A DNA stretch of 64,000 nt, from the NCBI GenBank assembly GCA_028456385.1, contig JALNQF010000041.1, positions 1 to 64,000 on the forward strand. Direction: 5' to 3'. Source of the stretch: Ophiosphaerella korrae. Lineage: Eukaryota; Ascomycota; Dothideomycetes; Pleosporales; Phaeosphaeriaceae. The notes beneath the pieces are model-generated. The model worked only from the letters and a program-made list of their open reading frames with translations. It was not told where the DNA came from and ran no database searches. Positions 1-11,992 of this stretch are shown in pieces. The position numbers and the translations under genes were made by a program. How positions within the stretch are numbered: position 1 is the first letter of the stretch; every line of letters starts with the position of its first letter.

Positions 1-1640
1 TTATCTTACTATTCTTTTACTAAGTAGTAGCTATCTACTAGTCTCTAGATTTCTTTTATAAATCTATCTTATACTTTAGTATTTTTTAACTTTAGCTCTA
101 GTATTCTAGGTACTATTTTGTATTTAGAGGTCTTAAGCTCTTAGTTTTTTTTTCTATTCTTATCCTAGGCTATATATACCTACCTTCCTAGATATAGCGT
201 TATCTTACACCTATACCTTACTCCTCTCTAGTATAGCTAAAGGTATTCTAAAGTATTTATTCTAGCTTACTTCTACTTTAGCTAATACTTCTTTACGTAG
301 CTTTATATTCCTAGTAGTATATTTATAGCTTTTACTTTATTATCTATTATAAGGTTACTTAGCTTTATAGTAATCTTATACTAGTTATATCTTTTACTTA
401 TATCTTACTACTAGAAGTCTATAGTCTTATAATCTCTCTTTTCTTAGCTTCCTTTAGAGATTACTTCCTATTCTTCTTCTATATTATTATCTTACTACTT
501 AAGTATATTAATTTATTATATAATCTTGTTCTTTACTTAATAATTCTTTACTAGGTACTTTATTTTACTATACTTATAGTATTTTTAGCTTTTTACTCCT
601 TTAGAGTTCTTATAGTAATAGTATTCTTGTTTTTTTAAGTTTACGTTATTAATATATATCTTATCTAGCCTAAAGTATCTATAGCTACTCTAAACTTAGT
701 TGTTCTTATATTTACGTTAGTACTTATACTTAGGTTTATACTTCTTACTTTCTATATATAGTACTCTTATATTCTTAGCTTCTACTATATATTTATATAT
801 ATAGTTATTAACTTAAATTACTTCTTTTATTAGGTCCTCTAACGTCTTAATTATAGCTCTACTACGTATTAGCTTACTTTAAATATTACTCTTAAGTTTT
901 TATTAAAATATCTTTATTAATAACTTATTATTTTATTCTATTTATATTACGTAGGTTTAGAATTTATAAGTATAGTCTACTACTACCTTATATTATTATA
1001 GTAACTATATTACGCACTCTACTACTACTATCTTATTTACTAGTAAAAAGGCTTATTATACTTTATCTTTAAACTTAATCTATTCTTTAAATATCTTGTT
1101 ATAGTTATTATTATTATTATTAAGGTATTTCTTAAAGTATAGTATAACTTATTTCTCTACTTTACTATTTATATAGGATAATATAAGTATAGCTCTATCT
1201 TTATCTTAAACTTAGTTTACTTTAAAGAAGAGTTTAAGTTATAAGATTTAAAGTTTAAGCTTATTTTATTCTTTATAGTAGAAGTCTAGCTTAGTAACTT
1301 TAGAAGTAGTAGTATAAGTTACTTTTATATACTAGTTATCTATATTTATTAACGTATTACTTATCTTAAAAGTATTTAATATATTAAGACCTTAGAACTA
1401 AGTAAGAGTAATAAGGGTAAGTAAGCTTCTATAAGATAGGCGAGGTTAATAAATAAGATAGTTACTTAACTTAATTAATAGTTAGCTCTTATTAAAGTAT
1501 TATAAGGTATATAAGTATTAATAAGTAGATAAGAATCTAATTAAAGTATTAGTTATAATACTCTATTAAGATAAAAGGTAAAAAAGAGATTAAATATAAT
1601 AGTCTATAAAGGTCTATTAACGTTCCTATATACTTACTAT
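1..1640 (-). mobile_element. RIP-degenerate Ty3/Gypsy gag fragment, running off the left edge
   Basis: This is AT-rich sequence with almost no CpA or TpG and no usable open frame. Read on the minus strand, roughly 1010 down to 780 resembles a retrotransposon gag core (a stretch like 'KTLEDLIKEVI'). Roughly 640 down to 535 keeps two zinc-knuckle-like spacings in which the cysteines now read as tyrosines, for example KYYKYSKIKYLVKNY. Cys to Tyr is what RIP makes of TGT or TGC codons. No LTR was found for this piece and its left end lies outside the window. The family call is by eye on decayed sequence, so it is moderate only. Confidence 0.5.
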
Positions 1641-1645
1641 AGAGC

Positions 1646-1745
1646 GCTTATTTCTAAGCGCTTACTCTAGAGCGTTTACTCTAGAGCGCTTATTTCTAAG
1701 CGCTTACTCTAGAGTATTTACTCTAGAGCGCTTATTCTAGAGCGT
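1646..1745. repeat. Degenerate 14-16 bp tandem repeat
   Basis: Repeats of the unit AGCGCTTACTCTAG, alternating with a variant containing TTTCTAAG, occur head to tail about six or seven times. GCGC survives here although the surroundings have been stripped of most CG and CA. It sits between two minus-strand retrotransposon fragments and may be a remnant of an LTR or a satellite. Confidence 0.6.
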
Positions 1746-1799
1746 TTACTACTAAATAGTTATGTATTTTACTACACTATATTACCTAGCCTAATTACG

Positions 1800-2450
1800 T
1801 ACAATATAATAGCTTACTTACTACTTAGTATTATAATATTCTAGTTATAGTTAAAGTAGTATCTTAAGTACTATTTTACTATCTAGTTTATACGTTCTAA
1901 TTATCTATCTATCTATAGGTAGTATACTATTAATATTATATAATTAAGTTCTATTTATACTATTATTATTTTCTATAGGTTTAATATAAATCTTATATCT
2001 TTATCTATAATAATCTTGTCTAAAAGTCTATATTAGCTAATTATAGTTCCTAGGATCTAGTATATAGTAACTTCGATTTTACTTTTTTCTTTATATAGCC
2101 TAAAGTATAAGTATTTTATAACTTAACTACTATTATTAAAATTCTATTATACTCTACTCTAAATATTAGGTCTTTTAACTTAAGTAACTTTGTAATAAAG
2201 TCTATTATAATAACTCTCTAGAGTTATTCTAGTACTTCTATTAGTTATAATATTCTATTTAGTACGTATCTATTATACTTATTTTTATAGTATTCTATAT
2301 AGTCTTATAGTACTTCTATTATTAGTTATCTTACTTTTAAGATATAGTAGTCTTATAGTAATCTATCTAGAGTTTTATTAATCTTTTAGTATCTATATAC
2401 TATTAATTCGTAGAATTATTATATAAATTCTCTCTATATCTATTATAGTT
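1800..2450 (-). mobile_element. RIP-degenerate Ty3/Gypsy integrase fragment
   Basis: The reverse complement aligns by eye, over more than 500 bases, with the plus-strand integrase region at about 10020-10660 of the larger element. Both carry the run that translates to IIDFI.KLLK near the catalytic core. Similarity fades below about 1800. The right end abuts the first base of a plus-strand LTR at about 2450, as if that element had inserted into this one. There are many in-frame stops, so it is non-coding. Confidence 0.65.
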
Positions 2451-2940
2451 GTAATAAGGGAAAGCTAATTCGAACTAATTAGCCCTACTATAAATAATAA
2501 CAATATATATAATCTATAGGGAAACGAACTAGACTAGGAGACTAACTATAATAGGGACACGTAATAAATTCGCGATTCGCGATCTTAGTAAATATAAAGT
2601 ATAAAGCTAAATACGTAATAAATTTATAATTTGCGATCTTAGCAAATATAAAGTATAAAGCTAAATACGTAATAAATTTACAATTTGTAATCTTAGTAAA
2701 TACAAAGTATAAAGCTAGCTAAAAAGCCTAAGTATATAGTTAGTAGAATACGTATTATTAGGATAGTATTAGCAATTTAATCCTTTAACTATAGAACGCT
2801 AATATAAGATAGTTATAAAATATCTTCTATTATTTATAGTTATTACTAATCCTAATACAAGCTTTTATTATTACCTTATAATCTACTAACTCTCTATAGA
2901 TAGGCTCCTATAGTTAATAACAAGAGGCCTATTATACTTT
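2450..2940 (+). repeat. Long terminal repeat of Gypsy element copy 1
   Basis: It begins TGTAATA and ends near CCTATTATACTTTAC, matching the two LTRs of the larger element at about 5391-5813 and 11993-12417. The matching block starting ATATAGTTAGTAG is shared by all three. This copy carries three extra 54-bp tandem units in its 5' half. It is directly followed by a gag region in the same orientation, so it is the 5' LTR of a truncated element. Boundaries are good to about 10 bases. Confidence 0.65.
2559..2720 (+). repeat. Three tandem 54-bp units inside the LTR
   Basis: Units start at 2559, 2613 and 2667, each beginning ACGTAATAAATT and ending in AAAGCTAA or a close variant. The first unit keeps CGCGATTCGCGATC; the second and third show C-to-T and G-to-A changes at the same positions. 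The other two LTRs have a different short repeat in the equivalent place. Repeats in the U3 part of an LTR often hold promoter sites; that role is inference. Confidence 0.7.
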
Positions 2941-2944
2941 ACTA

Positions 2945-5188
2945 ATTTAGTTATTATAAGAAGTAAAGTGTAAGTAGGATATAGTCTAGCTAATATAATA
3001 GTAGAAAGTTTAACTAAAATAAGTAAAGCCCCTAAGAGTAGTTATAAGTCTAATAGTACTATATAGGAAACAGTTAAGGACTAAATTAATAACCTAATTT
3101 TAGATAAAGAAGATATAAAGATAGTAATTAACGTATTAGAAATATAGAATAAAGAGCTTTAAGATTACGCAAAATAAAATAAAGTATAGATTAAAGCTAT
3201 TATTAAAGGCTAGAACTAGATAGAACTAATTACCTAATAACTAGAGATAAGCGCAATAAAGAAACTACTAAAAATATCTATCTTTAAGAAGTTTAATAGA
3301 ATAAGAGAGAAATTAAGACCTTTTATAGCTTTAGTATAACTCTAAATAGATATATAAGTACTATACTTTAATATAGAAGAAAAGAAGGTAATATACATTA
3401 GACTATATCTTAAAGAAGACGTAATAAGATAGTATAAACTTTACTAGACTAACTACATAATATACTCTCTAATAACCTAGAAGGATAAAACTAGAGCTAT
3501 CTTTAGAAGTTACGAATACTTTACTAAATAAATAAGAGTAGTATTTAGAGATATAGATATTACTTAATAAGCTAAAGAGAGACTTAAAAGACTTATATAA
3601 AGTAAGAGTATTCTAGAATATATATTATAATTTAAATAACTATCGCAAAATATAGAATAGAATAAGTTAGCTTTAATATTACGATTTAAATAAAGACTAA
3701 ACTCTAAAATTTAATATAAAATAATCTATATAGAGAAACTATAAATATTAGAAGCCCTAAAGTAATAAGTAATCTAAATTAATAATAATCTTTAAGAATA
3801 GAAGAAGAATAAATATAGAGGTTATACCTAGAATTATAATAAAGGAGACCCTATAGTCTTTAACGTAAATAAGGATAAGAAAAGAAAAAAAAATAAAGAC
3901 TTTACGTACTTTAACTATAGTAAACTAGGCTATTACGTAAAGAACTACTAATTAAAAAAGAAAAAAGATATAGTATATTATAAATATAGAAAACTAAGAT
4001 ACTTTATAAAAGATTATAGAAGTAAGGACTAGAAGAAAGATAAAGAAACTTAGTTAAAAACAACTAAGAGAAAGAAAGAAGTACTATAAGTATAGGCTAA
4101 ACCTTAGAAGAAAGTAGCTAGGAGTAAAGAAGTATAATACGTAATACTCTATTAGACCTTTTATTATAATAACAACTACTATATATACTTTTATAGTAAA
4201 TAAAGAGTAGTATAGTTTTTATAAAGATAGAGATATAAAAGAGCTATAATAAAGAAGAGAATAAAAGCTTAGCTAGAAGAAATAGCCTAAGTAATAGACT
4301 TACTAATAGAAGACTTAGAAAGAGAAGAGCCTCTAGAACTATTAATTTAGGCTAAAGGACTAGTATAAGATAAAGAGACTACTATAGCTTTCTCTAAAGA
4401 ACTATAAGAAAGTAAGAAATAAGTAAGTATAAGAGGTATAGAATATACCTAGCTAAATATATATAGCTATAATAGCTATATAATAATAGATATAGAGGAA
4501 TAAAATAAAGAATAGAAATTTATTTAAATATACTTAATAGTTATAAGTATAGAGGAAGCGTATAAAGACTAAAAAGAACGTAATCTTAAAGAAATAAAGT
4601 TTATACTATTTTAAGAATAGATAAAGTAATATATAGTTATAGTAAGAAGAATACTTATATAAAGAGAATAGTAATAACTTGTAAGAAAAACGCAATAGAT
4701 TAATAAAGCTTATATACCTAGAGTACTAGTAGTATACTATATCCTAATAATAAATACACCTAGAAAAAATAAATACTAGGAAAAGGATAATAAAATAATA
4801 GATCTAGAATATCTAGTACACTTTAAAGTATTATAGATATTATACCTAGATAAGAATTATATTATATATAGAAACCTTAAGGTAAACAATAATATATAGC
4901 TTATAAGAAGAAAAAGCTATAACTATATAAGAGTAATTATAGTAAAAGATATCTAAAGATAAAAAATAACCCTAGAAGATAGATATATAGTAATAAGACC
5001 TAGTCTAAGACTATCTAAAAAATATATCTATAGAAGACTATAGTATAAATGTATAAATAATAAATATCTAAAGTACGAAAAATATAAACTTAAAGTAGGG
5101 CTATAGCCCTAAAAAGATAGATAATTTATAAATATACTTAAGTAAGAATAATTAAAAGGTATAAGAGGCCTATATATTATAAAAATAA
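2945..5188 (+). mobile_element. RIP-degenerate gag region of Gypsy element copy 1 (pol deleted)
   Basis: It is collinear with 5818-8063 at an offset of 2873-2876 bases and differs mainly by C/T and G/A transitions. The nucleocapsid end holds two CCHC knuckles at about 3907-3948 and 3975-4019, in which cysteine codons now read Tyr (YFNYSKLGYYVKNY and YYKYRKLRYFIKDY). Similarity to copy 2 stops abruptly at about 5188, where LTR-like sequence begins, so protease, reverse transcriptase and integrase are missing. No open frame of useful length remains. Confidence 0.65.
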
Positions 5189-5385
5189 TCTATAGACTCT
5201 TAGTAATAATAGATTATAGATTAGTATAATCTACAATCTACTAGTCTTAGTAAACTATAAATTATAGATTATATTAAGTATATAGTTAGTAGGATATATA
5301 TTATTAAGATAGTATTAGTAATTTAATTCTTTAATTATAGAATATTAATACAAGATAGTTGTAAAATATCTTCTATTGTTTTATT
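5189..5385 (+). repeat. LTR fragment
   Basis: It starts CTATAGACTCTTAG and follows the LTR sequence of element 2 (compare 5515-5705) up to a run like AAAATATCTTCTATT, then breaks off just before the next LTR starts at about 5391. It is best read as what is left of the 3' LTR of copy 1 after a deletion joined gag to the LTR, followed by insertion or recombination with copy 2. Confidence 0.55.
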
Positions 5386-5390
5386 ATAGG

Positions 5391-5813
5391 TGTAATAGAA
5401 GGAATCGAGATAGAACTAATTAATCCCGACTTAGGTACTAACAAAGCATAAGATAAGCAAGGTAATAATCTTAATTAGGAGACTATATATAACTTAGACA
5501 CCTAGGGTAATCTATAATCTATAGACTCTTAGTATTAATAGATTATAGATTAAAGTAATCTATAATCTACTAGTCTTAGTAACTATAGATTATAGATTAT
5601 GTAAAGTATATAGTTAGTAGGATGCGTATTATTAGGATAGTATTAGTAATTTAATCCTTTAACTATAGAACGCTAATACAAGATAGTTGTAAAATATCTT
5701 CTATTATTTATAGTTATTATAGATTCTAATATAAGCTTTTATTATTACTTTATAATCTACTAACCCCTAAAGATAAGTACTTGTAGTTAACGATAGGAGG
5801 CCTATTATACCTT
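5391..5813 (+). repeat. 5' LTR of the full-length element
   Basis: It is homologous to 11993-12417. The first 140 bases can be aligned without gaps and differ at about 14 places, nearly all C-to-T or G-to-A with the 3' copy the more mutated. It contains repeated AATCTATAATCT runs around 5512-5600. The end is placed near CCTATTATACCTT. Confidence 0.75.
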
Positions 5814-5817
5814 ACTA

Positions 5818-8063
5818 ATTTAGTTATTACGAGAAGTAAAGCGTAAGTAGCGCGTAGTCTAGCTAATATAATAGTAGAAAGTTTAACTAAAATAAGTAAA
5901 GCCCCTAGGAGTAGTTATAAGTCTAATAGTACTATATTAGAAATAATTAAGGACTAAATTAATAACTTAATCTTAGACAAAAAAGACATAAAGATAATAA
6001 TTAATATATTAGAGATATAAAACAAGAAGCTTTAAGATTACGTAAAGTAAAACAAAGTATAGATTAAGGCTATTATCTAAGGATAGAACTAGATAGAACT
6101 AATTACTTAAAGATTAGAAATAAGTGCGACAAAGAAACTACTAAAAATACTTATTCTTAAGAAATTTAATAGAATAAGAGAGAAACTAAGACCTTTTATT
6201 ACGTTAGTACAACTCTAAATAGATATACAAGTACTACACTTTAATATAGAAGAAAAGAAGGTAATATATATTAGACTATATCTTAAAGAAGACGTAATAA
6301 GATAGTATAAACCTTACTAGATAGATTATACGACGTACTCTCTAATAACCTAGAAAGATAAGACTAGAGCTATTTTTAGAAGTTACGAATACTTTACTAA
6401 ATAAATAAGAGTAGTATTTAGAGATATAGATATTACTTAATAAGCTAAAGAGAGACTTAAAAGACTTATATAAAGTAAGAGTATTCTAGAATATATATTA
6501 TAATTTAAATAACTATCCTAAAATATAGAATAGAACGAGTTAGCCTTAATGTTATAATTTAAACAAAGACTAAATTCTAAGATTTAATACAAGATAATCT
6601 ATATAGAGAAACTACGAATACTTAAAGCTCTAAAGTAATAGGTAATCTAGATTAATAATAATTTTTAAGAATAGAAGAAAAATAAGTATAGAAGTTATAC
6701 CTAGAACTATAATAAAGGAGACCCTATAATCCTTAATGTAAATAAAGATAAGAAGAAAAAGAAGAAGAATAAAGACTTTACGTACTTTAACTATAGTAAG
6801 AAAAGCTACTACGTAAAAGACTATAGATTATAAAAGAAAAGGGATATAGTATATTATAAATATAGGAAACTAGGACACTTTATAAAAGATTGTAGAAGTA
6901 AAGACTAGAAAAAAGATAAAGAAACTTAGTTAAAAATAACTAAGAAAAAGAAAGAAGCACTATAAGTATAGGCTAAACCTTAAAAGAAAGTAGCTAGGAG
7001 CAAAGAAGCGTAATATATAATACTCTATTAGACTATTTATTATAATAATAACTACTATATATATCTTTCTAGTAAGTAAGAAGTAGTATAGTTCTTATAA
7101 AAACAAAAATATAGAGTAGCTATAATAAAAGAAAGAATAAAAGCTTAGCTAGAAGAGATAGCCTAAGTAATAGACCTACTAATAGAAGACTTAGGAGGAG
7201 AAGAGCTCTTAGTACTATTAATCTAGGCTAAAGAACTAGTACTAGATAAAGAGACTACTATAACTACCTCTAAAGAACTATAAAAAAGTAAGAAATAGGT
7301 TAGTATAAGAAGTATAGAGTATACCTAGCTAGATATATATAGCTATAATAGCTATATAATAATAGATATAGAGGAACGAAATAAAAAATAGAAGTTTATT
7401 TAGATATACTTAATAGTTATAAGTATAGAAGAAGCGTATAAAGACTAAAAAGAACGTAATCTTAAAGAAATAAAGTTTATACTATTCTAAGAATAGATAA
7501 AGTAATATATAGTTATAGTAAGAAGAATACTTATATAAAGAGAATAGTAATACTTTATAAAAAAAACGCGATAGATTAATAAAGCTTATATACCTAGAAT
7601 ACTAGTAGTATACTATATCCTAATAATAGATACACCTAAAAAAGATAAATACTAAGAAGGAGATAATAAAATAATAGATCTAAAACATTTAGTACACTTT
7701 AAAGTATTATAGATATTATACCTAGATAAGAATTATACTATATATAGAAACCCTAAAGTAAATAATAATATATAGCCTATATAAAGGAGAGGCTATAACT
7801 ATATAAGAGTAATTTTAGTAGAAAATATCTAAGGGTAAGAAATAACCCTAGAGGATAGATATATAGTAATAAGACCTAGACCTAAATTAGTAAAGAAATA
7901 CGTTTAAAGAGGACTATAGTATAAATATATAAATAATAAATATCTAAAATATAAAGAATATAAACTTAAAGTAAGACTATAGCTATAAAAGAATAGATAA
8001 TTTATAAAAATACTTAAGTAAGAATAACTAAAAGGTATAAGAAGCCTATATATTATAAAAATA
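5818..8063 (+). pseudogene. gag pseudogene with CCHC zinc knuckles (element 2)
   Basis: It is the same region as in copy 1 but better preserved. The second knuckle at about 6853-6897 still reads YYKYRKLGHFIKDCR, so the Gly-His and final Cys of a C-x2-C-x4-H-x4-C knuckle survive while two cysteines have become tyrosine. The first knuckle (about 6783-6824) has lost more. Frame continuity is broken by many stops. In life such proteins package retrotransposon RNA; this copy is dead. Confidence 0.65.
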
Positions 8064-8679
8064 AGTATATACTAAAGGAAGAAAGTATAATTAATAATTA
8101 ATAGTAGAGCTACAAGAAACTTTATATTAAAAAAGTTTATAGAAATACAAGGAATAGAGTATATAACAAAGAAATACTCTTAATAACTAAGTATAATTAA
8201 AGGAAAACTATTTTAGAAACCTATTAGATTTAAAATAGTTCTCTCTATATTAGAACTAGAAGGGATAATAATAAAGAACATAGTTATAGATATAATAATA
8301 ATTAATAACAAGTAAGATATAATACTAGGTATACTATAGTTATAAATAACTAACCTTTATATTAATTAGAGAATAGGAAAAATTAACTACTATAGAATAG
8401 ATATACTAAAAGCTAATATAAGTACTTGTAAAAGAAAATTCCTAGAAGAATATAAGAAGTAAGAAGAATAGCTTATAAAGCTAGAAAATTACTTTCTAGA
8501 ATATTAACTATAAGACTTAGTAATAGAAATTAAGAAAGAAAAAGACGTAAGATAGAGCCTAGTCTATAGAAAAATAGAAGAAGAATCTATTATTAAGTAA
8601 GTATTTATCTAAATAGTAATAAAAAAGAGATAGATAAGAGAGTCTAAATCTTTAGTAGTATATAGACTTATATTTATAG

Positions 8680-9140
8680 ATAAGAAAAGAATAAGTAATA
8701 AAAGACTCTACGTAGACTTTAAGAAAACTAATATAATTATAAATAAGAACTAATACCTACTACTATAAATTAATATAATATAAGATAGATTATAAAAAGT
8801 AAAGATCTTTACAAAACTAGATATCTAAAATACTTACTACTAGATTAGAATTAAGAAAGGTAATAAGTAGAAGATAGCGTTTAGAATATAGTATAGACTA
8901 TATAAATATATAGTTATACTATTTAGCTTAATAAATACACTAGTAGTATTCTAAGAAAGAATTAATATAGTACTAAGAGAGTACTTAGATATATTTACGT
9001 TTATATACTTAGACAATATCCTTATATTCTTAGAAATAGAGGAAGAATATATATAATATATATACAAGGTACTAGAAAAGCTAGTAGAAGCTAAAATATT
9101 TCTTAAAATAAGAAAATACGAATTTTATATAAAGGAAATA
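8680..9140 (+). pseudogene. Reverse transcriptase remnant (Ty3/Gypsy type)
   Basis: Around 8700-8775 the plus frame reads LYVDFKKTNIIINKN followed by a stop and YLLL, matching the family pattern CVDYRxLNxxTxKNRYPLP. Around 9000-9040 it reads FIYLDNILIFLEIEEEY, matching the YxDDILIFS catalytic box with the second Asp changed to Asn (GAT to AAT, a RIP-type change). Together they identify the polymerase domain and its strand. The altered catalytic aspartate and interspersed stops show it is inactive. Confidence 0.8.
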
Positions 9141-9439
9141 GATTTCCTTAGATTTATTATTAAACTAGGAAAAATTAGGATTAACTTAGAAAAGATTAGA
9201 TTAATTAATAAATAGCTAATACTAAGAAACCTAAAGGAGGTATAATAATTCTATAGGCTAGCTAATTTCTACAAGAAATTAATAGTAGGATATTCTAAAG
9301 ATATAGAACTAATAATAAAGCTTATAAAGAAAGATATACTATTTAAATAGATAAAGGAATATAATAAAGTATTTAATAAGATTAAGAAGAAGTTTATAGA
9401 AAACCTAGTTATTAGAATATATAACCTAGACCTACTAGT

Positions 9440-9720
9440 AATAGTAAAAATAAACGTATCTAATTTAGTCTATAGAATAGCACTAATACAAGAAGACCTA
9501 AAGACTAAGAAAGAATATTTAGTTAAATACTTTTCTAAGAAAATAAAAATAGTAGAACTAAACTACTTAATCTATAATAAAGAGATACTAGTAATCTATA
9601 AAGTATTTAAATAATAGAGAGTATACTTATAAAGAGTAAAGTACTAAATAAAGGTCTATATAGACTATAAGAACCTTATAAGATTTATAATAAATAAAGA
9701 ACTATTATAATACTATATAA
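9440..9720 (+). pseudogene. RNase H remnant
   Basis: About 9446-9510 reads KINVSNLVYRIALIQED, which fits the start of Gypsy RNase H (TDASxxAxGAVLxQ) after Asp to Asn change. It follows the reverse transcriptase at the normal distance. It is degenerate. Confidence 0.6.
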
Positions 9721-9999
9721 GATAGTAGAAATACCTATTAATATTTAATATAGAAATTATATATATAAAAAAAAAAGATAACTAGTTTATAGACGCTTTT
9801 AGTAGAAGACTAGACTTATAAAAAGAAGTAAGTACTACTAGTATAGTTTTAGTTAAGAATAAAGATAGATACTTAGTTTTAAATATACTTAAGATAGCTA
9901 TAATACTTAAAAGAATAAGTAGTAAGCTAAATAAATAGATTTAGAAAATAATATAAAAAGTATCTAAAGAAATATAGAAATTAGAAATCTAAAAAAGAT

Positions 10000-10680
10000 T
10001 TATATAAGCCTATAGAAGAATATATATTCTAAAGAATATTTAAAGAGAATTTATATAATAATTCTATAAATTACTAGTATATAGTTACTAAGGTATTAAT
10101 AAAATATTAGATAGACTACTATAAGATTACTATATCCTAAAAGTAAGATAATTAGTAATAGAAGTACTATAAGACTATATAGAATATTAGAAGAATAAAT
10201 ATAATAGATATATACTATATAAAATACTATAACTAGTAGACGTATTAGAATAACTATAAAGAGTTATTATAATAGACTTTATTATAAAGTTACTTAAATC
10301 TAAAGACTTAATATTAGGAGTTAAATATAATAGAATCTTAATAATAGTAAATAAACTTATAAAGTACTTATACTTTAGACTATATAAAAAGAAAAGTAAG
10401 ATAAAAGTTACTATATACTAAATTCTAGGAACTATAATTAGCTAATATAAACTACTAGATAAAATTATTATAAATAGAGATATATAATTTATATTAAAAC
10501 TATAAGAAATAATAGTAGTATAATTAGGAATATAATATATAATATCTATAGTATACTACTTATAAATAGATAGATAATTAGAAAGAATAAATTAGATAGT
10601 AGAATAATACTTAAGATACTACTTTAACTATAACTAAAATAATTAGGTATAGCTATTACTTATAGTATAACTAGTATATA
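10000..10680 (+). pseudogene. Integrase remnant
   Basis: About 10267-10310 reads IIDFIIKLLKSKD, fitting the integrase core motif xxDFIxxLPxSK. It is preceded by a decayed region where the HHCC zinc-binding domain should lie, with the histidines and cysteines mostly turned to Tyr. A second, minus-strand copy of the same stretch lies at 1800-2450. There are multiple in-frame stops. Confidence 0.65.
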
Positions 10681-11149
10681 ATAGTATAAAGAATATAGTA
10701 ATAAGAGTATTACTCTTTTTTATAAACTATAGATTTAAACCTAATATATACTAGATACTAAGAAATTAGATATCTTAGTCTTTAAGAAGAGAAAATTTCG
10801 CTAATAGACTTAAAGATATATATAATTAACTAAGATAGGACGTAGAATTCCTATATAACTAAATAGCTAAATACTATAATAAGAAGTATAAAGAGGGACC
10901 TTAATTTAAAAAAAGAGAAAAAGTATAGTTAGTATAAAAAAATATTAAAAGTAAGTAACTAAGCTTAAAACTAGACTACGTTAAGATAAAACTATATAAA
11001 ATTAAGAAAGAAGTTATACTAGTTATATTTAAACTAAAGCTACTAAATAAGATAAAGATATACTTAATATTCTACGTAGCCCTATTAGAATAAGTACTAT
11101 AAGAAGTAAAACTACTAGTATATAAAGTAGATATATATAGAAAATAAAA

Positions 11150-11235
11150 AGAATAAGAAGTTAAAGAAATTCTATAGTACTAGTTCTATAATAGGAAAAA
11201 TTACTACTTAGTAAAATAGATAGAAATAGATAAAA
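11150..11235 (+). pseudogene. Chromodomain remnant at the pol C terminus
   Basis: The plus frame reads EVKEIL, stop, Y, stop, FYNRKNYYLVK, stop, IE. Restoring Asp/Ser and Trp at the RIP-altered positions would give the chromodomain pattern EVEEILDSR-Y-LVKW. The aromatic-cage Trp codon is now TAG. Chromodomains on integrases direct insertion into methylated-H3K9 heterochromatin, which suits the location of this element. Confidence 0.6.
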
Positions 11236-11992
11236 AAAGATAACTATAGGAAAGAATATAAGAACTAGAAGATAATCTTAATTACTTTAAGAAACTAGAA
11301 GAGTTTTAAAATTAAAACTTTCTAGAACGCCTAGTAGTAAACTAAGAGAACTAATATTACTAATAATAAATAAAGAGATAATAAGAATATCTAATATAGG
11401 ATCTACTATAATAAATACTTTATCTAAGTCTAGCTTAGCTTCTAGAGCTACTAACTATTTAGCTAATTTCTTATTATTTAAGGCCTTTATTTTATAAAAG
11501 TAAGAGAGATAAGTTTAATTTTCTACTAGCTTACTTTATATAAGCTCCTAGATACGCTTATACTTAGCTTTAGCTTCTATAATTTAAGATAGTAATTTCT
11601 CTTAAGTTTAGTTAATAGCTTTCTCTATTATTATTAAGCTTAGACGTAAGAATAAGTATAATAAACGTATACTTAGAAAAGGAAACACTAGATATATTAT
11701 AAGAACTATATATATTTATATAAATATACACTTTATAAGCTCTACTATTATTTATAGAAATAATATAAAAAAAAGACTTAAGGTTTAATTTAAGAGAAGT
11801 ATAATAAGAATAAAGAAATATTTTAATACTATTACGTAATACGTAATTAGTAAGAAGATAGTAATAGTATATAGATAAAATAAGTATAAGAGAGAATAAA
11901 GAACTCTATATTAATAAGAAAACTAAACTAATAACTTTAGCTCTAAGATAGATAAACAAAGACTTACTTAGAAGAAGAGATAGTATTATAGG

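Noticed and set aside
1646..1745. CRISPR-like array
   Set aside because: Units are 14-16 bp, contiguous and without spacers, and the genome is eukaryotic; it is a plain degenerate tandem repeat.
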